NCBI RefSeq assembly: GCF_018069565.1
Contig: NZ_JAGPNL010000004.1
Span: 124,001 to 188,000 of the forward strand
DNA length: 64,000 nt
Reading direction: 5' to 3'
Source of the DNA: Streptomyces tagetis
GTDB lineage: Bacteria > Actinomycetota > Actinomycetes > Streptomycetales > Streptomycetaceae
Shown here one piece after another: positions 8,642 through 16,151 of the stretch (positions are counted from its first letter, which is position 1; the number at the start of each line of letters is the position of its first letter). Both the position numbers and the translations under genes were made by a program. Under the pieces are notes generated by a model, which made no database searches, was not told the DNA's origin, and worked only from the letters and a program-made list of their open reading frames with translations.

Positions 8642-9433
8642 TCAGGCGTCCCGGGTGTAGAAGGGCCGGACGTTCTCGCGCAGCCAGTCGCAGACCGGGT
8701 CCTGGGCCGCCTCCAGCAGGACGAGGTTGACCGGCCAGGGGGACGGGGCGGCGGCGAGGGCGCGGCCGAGGGCGTCCAGCGGGCGGGCGCGGGCGTCGCC
8801 CTCCCAGTGGGCCAGTTCGACGCCGACGAACATGACGGGGTCGGCGGTCTCGATGGCGGCCAGGCAGCGGCGGGCGGTGCGGACGGTGCCGTCGGCGGCG
8901 AACTCGGCCGAGGCGGCGGCGAGGAAGTCCACCGGGTCGTGCTGCCAGTCGGGTTCGTAGAGGCGGACCCGGCCGCCGCCCGCCTCGCCGGCCAGGGGGG
9001 AGCCGGCGGCGCGGCACAGCTCGGCCACGGCGGCCGGCGGGAGCGGGGCGCCGACGACACCGTCCGGGTTGAGGGCGATGCCGATCTGCGGGGGCAGTCC
9101 CCGGGCGAACTCCACGGCGGGCGCGACGGTGTACGCCATGTGCGCGCCGACGACCCGGCGGAACTGCTCCTCGGAGCTGAAGACCGGCACGTACGCCTGC
9201 CCGTCGAGTTCCACGGCGGGCAGGTCGAGGGGGCCGGTGCCGGGGCCGCCGCCGTTGGGCAGCGGGACCCATACGAGGCTGCGGCCGAGGACCTCGACGA
9301 TGCGCGCGCCGGCGCCGGGGACGCCGAGGGAGGCGGACAGCGCCTCCTCCAGTTCGTTGCCGGGCCACCCGCCGTGGGGGTGGGGGTGTGCCTGCGCCGG
9401 GAAGTGAGCGGAGTGGTCCGCCGGGATGTCCAT
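8642..9433 (-). CDS. SseB-family protein, paralogue 2
   Basis: 263-residue protein paralogous to the neighbouring downstream gene: both end with a WLRENVRPFYTRDA / WLRANARPFYDREA motif and both have a half with ELDGQAYVPVFSSEEQF-type SseB sequence. It reads from an ATG at 9433. A His/Pro-rich N-terminus (AHFPAQAHPHPHGG) is probably unstructured. Function is unknown beyond the family; serine/glycine metabolism is suggested only by position next to the glycine-cleavage genes. Confidence 0.75.
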   Translation of the reverse strand: MDIPADHSAHFPAQAHPHPHGGWPGNELEEALSASLGVPGAGARIVEVLGRSLVWVPLPNGGGPGTGPLDLPAVELDGQAYVPVFSSEEQFRRVVGAHMAYTVAPAVEFARGLPPQIGIALNPDGVVGAPLPPAAVAELCRAAGSPLAGEAGGGRVRLYEPDWQHDPVDFLAAASAEFAADGTVRTARRCLAAIETADPVMFVGVELAHWEGDARARPLDALGRALAAAPSPWPVNLVLLEAAQDPVCDWLRENVRPFYTRDA

Positions 9434-9509
9434 CTGTGCCTACCGCCTGCCTGGTACCGCTGCCTGGCTGGAAAGGCTAACCCGTTCGGGCCCCGGACCA
9501 CACGGTCCG

Positions 9510-10193
9510 TCAGCGAACGAACGCGATCCGCTGTAAGGCGCGGGCGGCGGCGCGGTCGAGGAGGACGGCCGAGCCGCAGCCGGCCGGCGGCTTCCCGGCG
9601 GCCACCGCGGCCAGCAGCCGGCCGGTGGCGGCGCGGTGGCGCGCGAAGGCGTACCGGCTGACGCCCCGTCCGCGCCGGCGCTGGCCGGCCAGGGCCTCGC
9701 CGGTGGGGACGTCGAGGAGGATCAGGTGCAGGGCGGCGCCGCGGCGCCGGGCCTCGCGGGCGAGCCAGCGGCGCACCCAGGTCTGGGTGCCGCAGTCGTG
9801 CACGACCACTCCCTCGCCGCCGGCGAGCGCGCGGCGCAGCCCGGCGTAGTGGGAGAGGCGGACGAGGGGGCGGTAGAGGGCGTACGGCAGGAGGCGGGGC
9901 ACGCGGCGCTCCCAGCGGTCGCGGGTGTCCTGGGAGTCGACGCGCGCGCCGGGCACGGTGCGGCGCATGAGGGTGGACTTGCCGCCGCCGGGCAGTCCGG
10001 TGACGACCACCAGGTCACGGCGGGCGAAGAGCAGGGCGGCCGGGCCGCGGCCGGGCCGGCCGCGCAGGTCGTGGACGACGGGCGCGGACACGGGCAGGGG
10101 AGCGCGCCGGGCGCGGGAACGGGCGGCCGGGGCCGCGGTCTGCGGGGGCACCGCGAGGCCGGGGGCCGCCGCGTACGCCGTGGTCCTGTCCAC
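9510..10193 (-). CDS. P-loop ATPase/kinase-like protein (AAA_33 type)
   Basis: Cytoplasmic P-loop protein of 227 residues. Walker A GLPGGGKST is at about residue 83, followed by a short Asp-rich helix (DSQDTRDRWERR) and a late HLILLDVPTGEAL strand, the arrangement of small nucleoside/polynucleotide-kinase-like ATPases. The substrate is unknown. The start is taken as GTG at 10193 because GGGGAGGAC lies just upstream; a longer in-frame ATG start at 10310 would intrude into the divergent gcvT leader. The gene is divergent from gcvT. Confidence 0.7.
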   Translation of the reverse strand: MDRTTAYAAAPGLAVPPQTAAPAARSRARRAPLPVSAPVVHDLRGRPGRGPAALLFARRDLVVVTGLPGGGKSTLMRRTVPGARVDSQDTRDRWERRVPRLLPYALYRPLVRLSHYAGLRRALAGGEGVVVHDCGTQTWVRRWLAREARRRGAALHLILLDVPTGEALAGQRRRGRGVSRYAFARHRAATGRLLAAVAAGKPPAGCGSAVLLDRAAARALQRIAFVR

Positions 10194-10375
10194 CGTGTTC
10201 GTCCTCCCCTGGGGGCGTCGGCGAGGTCCTCCCCACCGAGTGTAAAGAGAAGGTAATGCCGCGGTCTCGTGATTTCGTGCGCTCAGTGCCACAAGCCGGT
10301 TACAGATCACGGTCTGCCGCGAGCGGGCCGGGCATGCGATGATGGCGGCGCCAACTGCATACCGGCCGTTTGAAT

Positions 10376-10582
10376 CCGCGCGGGAGAGTCCCCGGCCGCG
10401 CCGGGGCGCCGAAGGAGCAAGTCCCTCCCTTGAATCTCTCAGGCACCGTTACCGCGCGGGCGAGGCACATCTGAAAAGCGGGCCGCCCGGCGTCCGGGCG
10501 CCCCACCCAAGGTGCAAGCTCCGCACCGCCGCCGCGCGGTGCTCAGGGCGAACCTCTCAGGTTCCGATGACAGATGGGGAGG
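10376..10582 (+). ncRNA. Glycine riboswitch (tandem aptamers) upstream of gcvT
   Basis: The leader of gcvT contains the conserved glycine-riboswitch core strings: GGGAGAG, CGCCGAAGGAGCAAG and CTCTCAGGCAC for the first aptamer (about 10378-10460), then AAGGTGCAAGC, GCGAACCTCTCAGG and GATGACAGATGGGGAG for the second (about 10505-10580). Two aptamers in tandem are the classic glycine-sensing layout. In actinomycetes this element switches on the gcv operon when glycine is plentiful. It ends about 75 bp before the gcvT start. Confidence 0.92.
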
Positions 10583-10656
10583 ATGTGCCCCGTCCTGCCC
10601 CGGTGTCCGGCCCCGTGCCGTGCCCGTGGACCCTCGCCCTGGGAGACGACCGACCG

Positions 10657-11775
10657 ATGAGCAGTACCGAACCGCGCCGCACCGCGCTCGATGCCGAGCA
10701 CCGCGCGCTGGGTGCGACGATGACCGACTTCGCCGGCTGGGACATGCCGCTGCGCTACGCCTCCGAGCGGGACGAGCACCTGGCCGTGCGCACCCGCGCG
10801 GGCCTCTTCGACCTCTCCCACATGGGCGAGATCACGGTCACCGGCCCCGACGCGGTGCGCCTCCTCGACCACGCCGTGGTGGGCAACGTCTCCACGGTCA
10901 AGGAGGGCCGCGCCCGCTACACCATGATCTGCCGTGCCGACGGCGGCATCCTGGACGACCTGATCGTCTACCGGCTCGGCGAGCGGGAGTACCTGGTCGT
11001 CGCCAACGCCTCCAACGCCCAGGCGGTGCTGGACGCGCTGGTGGAGCGCTCGGCCGGCTTCGACGCCGAGGTCCGCGACGACCGGGACGCCTACGCGCTG
11101 CTCGCCGTGCAGGGCCCGGCGGCGGCCGGCATCCTCGCCCCGCTCACCGACGCCGACCTGGACGGGCTGCGCTACTACGCCGGTCTGACCGGGACGGTGG
11201 CCGGGGCGCCGGCGCTGATCGCGCGCACCGGGTACACCGGCGAGGACGGCTTCGAGTTGTTCGTGCGGCCGGAGCACGCGGTGGAGCTGTGGCGGGCGCT
11301 GCTCGCGGCGGGCGCGGACGCCGGGCTGGTCCCGTGCGGGCTGTCCTGCCGGGACACGCTCCGCCTGGAGGCGGGCATGCCGCTCTACGGCAACGAGCTG
11401 TCGGCGGAGCTGACGCCCTTCGACGCCGGCTTCGGCCGGGTGGTGAAGTTCGAGAAGGAGGGCGACTTCGTGGGCCGCGAGGCGCTGGCCGAGGCCGCGT
11501 CCCGGGCCGAGAGCACGCCGCCGCGGGTCCTGGTCGGCCTGGTCGCCGAGGGCCGCCGTGTCCCGCGCGCCGGGTACGCGGTGGTCAGCGGCGGCGAGGT
11601 GGTCGGCGAGGTCACCTCCGGGGCGCCCTCCCCGACGCTGGGCAAGCCGATCGCCATGGCCTACGTGGACCCGGCGTTCGCGGCGCCGGGCACGCCCGGG
11701 GTCGGCGTCGACATCCGGGGCTCCCACGAGCCGTACGAGGTCGTCGCGCTGCCGTTCTACACGCGCGCGAAGTAG
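10657..11775 (+). CDS. gcvT: Glycine cleavage system T protein (aminomethyltransferase)
   Basis: 372-residue T protein of the glycine cleavage complex. It transfers the methylene group from the aminomethyl-lipoyl arm of H protein to tetrahydrofolate and releases ammonia. The GcvT signature is clear: DFAGWDMPLRYASE near the start, FDLSHMGEI, the folate-binding region around ARTGYTGEDGFELF, and RDTLRLEAGMPLYGNEL. The ATG at 10657 is preferred over upstream in-frame starts because these would place the riboswitch inside the coding sequence, and GGGAGACGACC precedes it. It is followed by gcvH and glyA; a P protein gene is not in the window. Confidence 0.97.
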   Translation: MSSTEPRRTALDAEHRALGATMTDFAGWDMPLRYASERDEHLAVRTRAGLFDLSHMGEITVTGPDAVRLLDHAVVGNVSTVKEGRARYTMICRADGGILDDLIVYRLGEREYLVVANASNAQAVLDALVERSAGFDAEVRDDRDAYALLAVQGPAAAGILAPLTDADLDGLRYYAGLTGTVAGAPALIARTGYTGEDGFELFVRPEHAVELWRALLAAGADAGLVPCGLSCRDTLRLEAGMPLYGNELSAELTPFDAGFGRVVKFEKEGDFVGREALAEAASRAESTPPRVLVGLVAEGRRVPRAGYAVVSGGEVVGEVTSGAPSPTLGKPIAMAYVDPAFAAPGTPGVGVDIRGSHEPYEVVALPFYTRAK

Positions 11776-11896
11776 CGCCGCCCTCCCCGCCCGCGCGCAC
11801 AGCGGCGCGGTCCCCGCGCCCCGTCCCGCCGCCCGCCGGCGGTGCGGCGGCGCTCCCCTTCGTCAGCACTCCCCCGCATACAGGAGAATCCAGGCC

Positions 11897-12274
11897 ATGA
11901 GCAACCCCCAGAACCTGCGTTACAGCAAGGAGCACGAGTGGCTGTCGGCCGCCGAGGACGGCGTGTCGGTGATCGGCATCACCGAGCACGCGGCCAACGC
12001 GCTCGGCGACGTCGTCTTCGTGCAGCTTCCGGAGACCGGTTCCACCGTGACGGCGGGCGAGACCTGCGGTGAGCTGGAGTCGACCAAGTCCGTCTCCGAC
12101 CTCTACTCCCCCGTCACCGGCGAGGTCACCGAGGTCAACGAGGACGTCGTCAGCGACCCGTCGCTGGTCAACTCCGCCCCCTTCGAGGGCGGCTGGCTCT
12201 TCAAGGTGCGGGTCACCGGCGAGCCGGACGACCTGCTCTCCGCCGACGAGTACGCCCAGTTCACCGCCGGCTGA
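11897..12274 (+). CDS. gcvH: Glycine cleavage system H protein (lipoyl carrier)
   Basis: 125-residue H protein that shuttles the aminomethyl intermediate between P, T and L proteins on a lipoyl-lysine. The lipoylation site sits in GELESTKSVSDLYSPVTGEV, with the lysine of ESTKS as the modified residue. The N-terminal YSKEHEWL and ADALGDVVFVQLPE-like strands are typical. AGGAG precedes the ATG. It lies between gcvT and glyA under the same riboswitch. Confidence 0.96.
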   Translation: MSNPQNLRYSKEHEWLSAAEDGVSVIGITEHAANALGDVVFVQLPETGSTVTAGETCGELESTKSVSDLYSPVTGEVTEVNEDVVSDPSLVNSAPFEGGWLFKVRVTGEPDDLLSADEYAQFTAG

Positions 12275-12289
12275 GGAGGCACCGACCGC

Positions 12290-13546
12290 ATGCTGAACAC
12301 GCCCCTGCACCAGCTCGACCCGGACGTCGCCGCCGCGCTCGACGCCGAGCTGCACCGCCAGCAGTCCACCCTCGAGATGATCGCGTCGGAGAACTTCGCC
12401 CCGGTCGCGGTCATGGAGGCCCAGGGCTCCGTCCTGACCAACAAGTACGCCGAGGGCTACCCCGGCCGCCGCTACTACGGCGGCTGCGAGCACGTCGACG
12501 TGGTCGAGCAGATCGCCATCGACCGGGTCAAGGCGCTCTTCGGCGCCGAGCACGCCAACGTGCAGCCGCACTCGGGCGCCCAGGCCAACGCCGCCGCGAT
12601 GTTCGCGCTGCTCAAGCCCGGCGACACGATCATGGGTCTCAACCTCGCCCACGGCGGGCACCTGACCCACGGCATGAAGATCAACTTCTCCGGCAAGCTG
12701 TACGACGTGGTCGCCTACCACGTGGGCGACGACGGCCGGGTCGACATGGCCGAGGTGGAGCGGCTGGCCCGGGAGAGCCGGCCCAAGCTGATCGTGGCGG
12801 GCTGGTCGGCCTACCCCCGGCAGCTCGACTTCGCCGCGTTCCGCAAGGTCGCCGACGAGGTCGGCGCCTATCTCATGGTCGACATGGCGCACTTCGCCGG
12901 TCTCGTCGCGGCGGGGCTGCACCCGAACCCGGTGCCGCACGCGCACGTGGTGACGACCACCACGCACAAGACCCTCGGCGGTCCGCGCGGCGGGGTGATC
13001 CTCTCCACGGCCGACCTCGCCAAGAAGATCAACTCGGCGGTCTTCCCCGGTCAGCAGGGCGGTCCGCTGGAGCACGTGGTCGCCGCGAAGGCCGTCGCCT
13101 TCAAGGTCGCCGCCTCCGAGGAGTTCAAGGAGCGCCAGCGCCGTACGCTGGAGGGCGCCCGTGCCCTGGCCGAGCGCCTGGTCCGGGACGACGCGAAGGC
13201 GGCGGGCGTCTCGGTGCTCTCCGGCGGCACGGACGTGCACCTGGTCCTGGTCGACCTGCGCGACTCCGAGCTGGACGGACAGCAGGCCGAGGACCGCCTG
13301 CACGAGATCGGCATCACGGTGAACCGCAACGCCGTGCCGAACGACCCGCGCCCGCCGATGGTGACCTCCGGTCTGCGCATCGGCACCCCGGCGCTGGCCA
13401 CCCGCGGCTTCACGGCGGAGGACTTCGCCGAGGTCGCCGACGTGATCGCCGAGGCGCTGAAGCCGTCGTACGACGCCGAGGCGCTGCGGACCCGGGTGAA
13501 GGCCCTGGCCGACAAGCACCCCCTGTACCCGGGTCTGACCAAGTGA
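12290..13546 (+). CDS. glyA: Serine hydroxymethyltransferase
   Basis: 418-residue PLP enzyme that interconverts serine and glycine with tetrahydrofolate as C1 carrier. The PLP lysine is in TTTTHKTLGGPRGG, and the N-terminal EMIASENFAPVAVMEAQGS and EGYPGRRYYGG motifs are intact. GAGGAGG precedes the ATG only 15 bp after gcvH, so it belongs to the glycine-inducible operon, where it can convert glycine plus methylene-THF from the cleavage system to serine for the next gene, sdaA. Its last codons are part of a small tandem duplication. Confidence 0.97.
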   Translation: MLNTPLHQLDPDVAAALDAELHRQQSTLEMIASENFAPVAVMEAQGSVLTNKYAEGYPGRRYYGGCEHVDVVEQIAIDRVKALFGAEHANVQPHSGAQANAAAMFALLKPGDTIMGLNLAHGGHLTHGMKINFSGKLYDVVAYHVGDDGRVDMAEVERLARESRPKLIVAGWSAYPRQLDFAAFRKVADEVGAYLMVDMAHFAGLVAAGLHPNPVPHAHVVTTTTHKTLGGPRGGVILSTADLAKKINSAVFPGQQGGPLEHVVAAKAVAFKVAASEEFKERQRRTLEGARALAERLVRDDAKAAGVSVLSGGTDVHLVLVDLRDSELDGQQAEDRLHEIGITVNRNAVPNDPRPPMVTSGLRIGTPALATRGFTAEDFAEVADVIAEALKPSYDAEALRTRVKALADKHPLYPGLTK

Positions 13547-13577
13547 CCCCCGGTACCCGGGTCTGACCAAGTGACCC
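13525..13577. repeat. 25-bp tandem duplication covering the glyA 3' end
   Basis: A 25-bp sequence that includes the last glyA codons and stop (13525-13549) is repeated exactly at 13553-13577, a period of 28 bp. The period is not a multiple of three, so the second copy lies outside the reading frame and after the stop. It looks like a recent slippage duplication with no coding effect. Confidence 0.9.
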
Positions 13578-13659
13578 GCGGTACCCCGACGGCACCGTGC
13601 CCGCCACGAACGGGCACGGTGCCTCACCCTCTGCACCACCCCCGTTCTGAGGAGTCTCC

Positions 13660-15027
13660 GTGGCCATCTCGGTCTTCGACCTGTTCTCGATCGGCATCGG
13701 CCCGTCGAGTTCCCACACGGTCGGCCCGATGCGGGCGGCCCGCATGTTCGCCCGGCGCCTCGGCCACGACGGGCTGCTGGAGCGGACCGCCTCGGTCCGG
13801 GCCGAGCTGTACGGCTCGCTCGGCGCGACCGGCCACGGCCACGGCACGCCGAAGGCGGTGCTGCTCGGCCTGGAGGGCGACTCGCCGCGCACGGTGGACG
13901 TGGAGAAGGCGGACGAGCGGGTCGGGGAGATCCGCTCCTCGGGGCGGCTGCGGCTGCTCGGCGAGCACGAGATCGCCTTCTCCTTCGACGAGGACATGGT
14001 CCTGCACCGCCGCGAGGCGCTCCCCTACCACGCCAACGGGATGACCCTGGCGGCCCGTGACGCGGCGGGCGCGGAGCTGCTGACGAAGACGTACTACTCG
14101 GTGGGCGGCGGTTTCGTCGTCGACGAGGAGGCGGTGGGCGCGGACCGCATCAAGCTCGACGACACGGTGCTGAAGTACCCGTTCCGCACCGGTGACGAGC
14201 TGCTGCGGCTGACCCGGGAGACCGGTCTGTCGATCTCCGCGCTGATGCTGGAGAACGAGCGGGCCTGGCGCGGGGAGGACGAGGTCCGCACGGGTCTGCT
14301 GGAGATCTGGCAGGTGATGCGGGCCTGCGTCGACCGCGGCATGTCCCGCGAGGGCATCCTGCCGGGCGGGCTCAAGGTCCGGCGCCGGGCCGCCACCACC
14401 GCGCGCAAGCTGCGCTCGGAGGGCGACGCGAAGGCCCTGGCGATGGAGTGGATCACCCTCTACGCGATGGCCGTCAACGAGGAGAACGCGGCCGGCGGCC
14501 GGGTCGTGACGGCCCCGACCAACGGCGCGGCCGGCATCATCCCGGCGGTCCTGCACTACTACGTGAACTTCGTGCCCGGCGCCGACGAGGAGGGCGTGGT
14601 CCGCTTCCTGCTCGCCGCGGGCGCGATCGGCATGCTCTTCAAGGAGAACGCCTCGATCTCCGGCGCCGAGGTCGGCTGCCAGGGCGAGGTCGGCTCGGCC
14701 TGCTCGATGGCGGCGGGCGCGCTGGCCGAGGTGATGGGCGGATCGCCGGAGCAGGTGGAGAACGCGGCCGAGATCGGTATGGAGCACAACCTCGGCCTGA
14801 CCTGCGACCCGGTCGGCGGCCTGGTCCAGATCCCGTGCATCGAGCGCAACGGCATGGCGGCGGTCAAGGCCGTCACCGCGGCACGGATGGCCCTGCGCGG
14901 CGACGGCTCGCACAAGGTCTCCCTGGACAAGGTCATCAAAACGATGAAGGAGACCGGCGCGGACATGTCGGTCAAGTACAAGGAGACGGCACGGGGCGGG
15001 CTGGCGGTGAACATCATCGAGTGCTAG
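13660..15027 (+). CDS. sdaA: L-serine ammonia-lyase (iron-sulfur type)
   Basis: 455-residue single-chain L-serine dehydratase that converts serine to pyruvate and ammonia. The N-terminal beta domain begins ISVFDLFSIGIGPSSSHTVGPM. The C-terminal catalytic domain has the cysteines expected to hold the 4Fe-4S cluster (GCQGEVGSACSMAAG, LTCDPVGG and IPCIERN). The start is GTG at 13660 after TGAGGAG. Located at the end of gcvT-gcvH-glyA, it completes a glycine to serine to pyruvate route. Confidence 0.96.
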   Translation: MAISVFDLFSIGIGPSSSHTVGPMRAARMFARRLGHDGLLERTASVRAELYGSLGATGHGHGTPKAVLLGLEGDSPRTVDVEKADERVGEIRSSGRLRLLGEHEIAFSFDEDMVLHRREALPYHANGMTLAARDAAGAELLTKTYYSVGGGFVVDEEAVGADRIKLDDTVLKYPFRTGDELLRLTRETGLSISALMLENERAWRGEDEVRTGLLEIWQVMRACVDRGMSREGILPGGLKVRRRAATTARKLRSEGDAKALAMEWITLYAMAVNEENAAGGRVVTAPTNGAAGIIPAVLHYYVNFVPGADEEGVVRFLLAAGAIGMLFKENASISGAEVGCQGEVGSACSMAAGALAEVMGGSPEQVENAAEIGMEHNLGLTCDPVGGLVQIPCIERNGMAAVKAVTAARMALRGDGSHKVSLDKVIKTMKETGADMSVKYKETARGGLAVNIIEC

Positions 15028-15034
15028 CCGGATA

Positions 15035-15077
15035 GGCCCTGACCGGCGTCTTCGTGCCTTTCGGCGCTGTCAGGGCC
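15035..15077. terminator. Probable terminator after sdaA
   Basis: Perfect 9-bp arms (15035-15043 and 15069-15077) flank a 25-nt loop that can itself pair in part, eight bases after the sdaA stop codon. This marks the end of the left core-genome operon. Confidence 0.6.
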
Positions 15078-15189
15078 TTGCCTGCTCACGCGACGGAAAG
15101 TCCCTGGGATGTCCCTGCTCAAAAGCGTCTGCGGGCGATCCGGGGGTTGGGGAACATCCGTGTCAGATCGTGCGCCAGGCCGATGTCGG

Positions 15190-15416
15190 CCCTGGTGGGC
15201 GGACCGCGCATGAAGCGGCCCACTGCTGTGGGGCACCGCGGCGGTCAACACCTGGAATGCCCGCCGGGCGGCGGTGCTGTCGTGGCTGGCTGGTGCGACC
15301 CTGGTCGCCACCGGGGCCGGTTGATCGGTGTCGCCCTTCCGCCCGTCGCTCGCGTCGAGCGCCGACGTGCTCGGCCCGTCTTCGGCTTCCCGGACCGGTC
15401 GTCGCGGGAGACCAGC
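15190..15416 (+). pseudogene. Decayed fragment resembling a tyrosine recombinase
   Basis: The roughly 340 bp between the sdaA terminator and the cluster hold no intact gene. In one plus-strand frame LWGTAAVNTWNARRAAVLSWL is readable, reminiscent of the N-terminal core-binding region of actinomycete phage-type integrases. A neighbouring frame continues with GWCDPG and a third with GDQLIDRRRG, as expected of a gene broken by several frameshifts. No start codon, catalytic Arg-His-Arg-Tyr set or full domain is left. The identification is by eye and tentative; the alternative is non-functional spacer DNA. Its position exactly at the left border of the NRPS cluster fits a remnant of the mobile element that brought it. 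Confidence 0.3.
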
Positions 15417-16151
15417 TCATCGACCGGCGGCGAGGGTCGTGAGGAGCTGGGCAGGCGCGTCCATGAAGTCGTAGTGGCCGCCCTCGACGACGCGGATCTC
15501 GACCGAGTCGGCGTAGCGGCGCCAGCCCTGGAGGTCCGCCAGGCTCACATCGGTGTCCTCGCTCCAGTGCAGGACGGTGATCGGGCAGTCGATACGGGCG
15601 GGTTCGGTGCGCCGGTAGGCGCCGGCGGCGGCGTGGTCGCGGAGCAGTACGAACATGCCCATGTCGATCATGTCGGGGCGGGGATCGATGTCCCGGCTGA
15701 GCAGGAACGTGACGAGTTCGGCGCGCAGTTCGTCCTCGCCCAGGGTAAGCATCCGGTCTCGGGCGGCCTCGTGCGGGGCGGGTTGGCCGGACACGAAGAG
15801 GCGTTGGGGGATGGGCAGGCCGGCGGCGGCCAGCCTCAGCACGCTCTCGTAGGCGGGCAGGGCGCCCGCGCAGTGCCCGAAGAACGCGAACGGCGTGTCC
15901 AGGAGCGGGGTGAGTGCCTCGACGATCTGCTCGGCGAGGTTCTCGTAACTGGCGTAGTGGGGGTGGGCGAGGCGGTTCTCGCGGCCGGGGAACTGCACCG
16001 GGCAGATCTCGGCGTCGCCTGCCGTGGCGGGCCAGGCGCCGAACGCGGAGGCGCCGGAGCCGGAGAAGGGGAAGCAGAACAGGCGGGCGGACGCACCGGC
16101 GGCGGGCGGCCGGACGAACCACGGCGAGGCGAGGGCGGGTCCGGACGTCAT
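15417..16151 (-). CDS. Thioesterase with cysteine nucleophile (GHCAG), NRPS-associated
   Basis: 244-residue alpha/beta-hydrolase of the type II (grsT/NikP2-like) thioesterase class. The N-terminal RLFCFPFSGSGAS and PVQFPGREN motifs and the late GGHYDFMD histidine are normal. The nucleophile elbow reads FFGHCAG, with cysteine about residue 94 in place of the usual serine; the codon is clearly TGC. It starts at the ATG overlapping the P450 stop. In the cassette PCP-P450-TE it probably releases a hydroxylated amino acid from the free-standing carrier protein, as NikP2 is thought to do for beta-hydroxyhistidine; an editing role is the alternative. Cysteine in this position may favour transacylation over hydrolysis, but that is inference. 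Confidence 0.85.
   Translation of the reverse strand: MTSGPALASPWFVRPPAAGASARLFCFPFSGSGASAFGAWPATAGDAEICPVQFPGRENRLAHPHYASYENLAEQIVEALTPLLDTPFAFFGHCAGALPAYESVLRLAAAGLPIPQRLFVSGQPAPHEAARDRMLTLGEDELRAELVTFLLSRDIDPRPDMIDMGMFVLLRDHAAAGAYRRTEPARIDCPITVLHWSEDTDVSLADLQGWRRYADSVEIRVVEGGHYDFMDAPAQLLTTLAAGR

Noticed and set aside
10339..10656. Upstream in-frame start for gcvT
   Set aside because: It would translate through the glycine riboswitch; the ATG at 10657 matches the GcvT family N-terminus.
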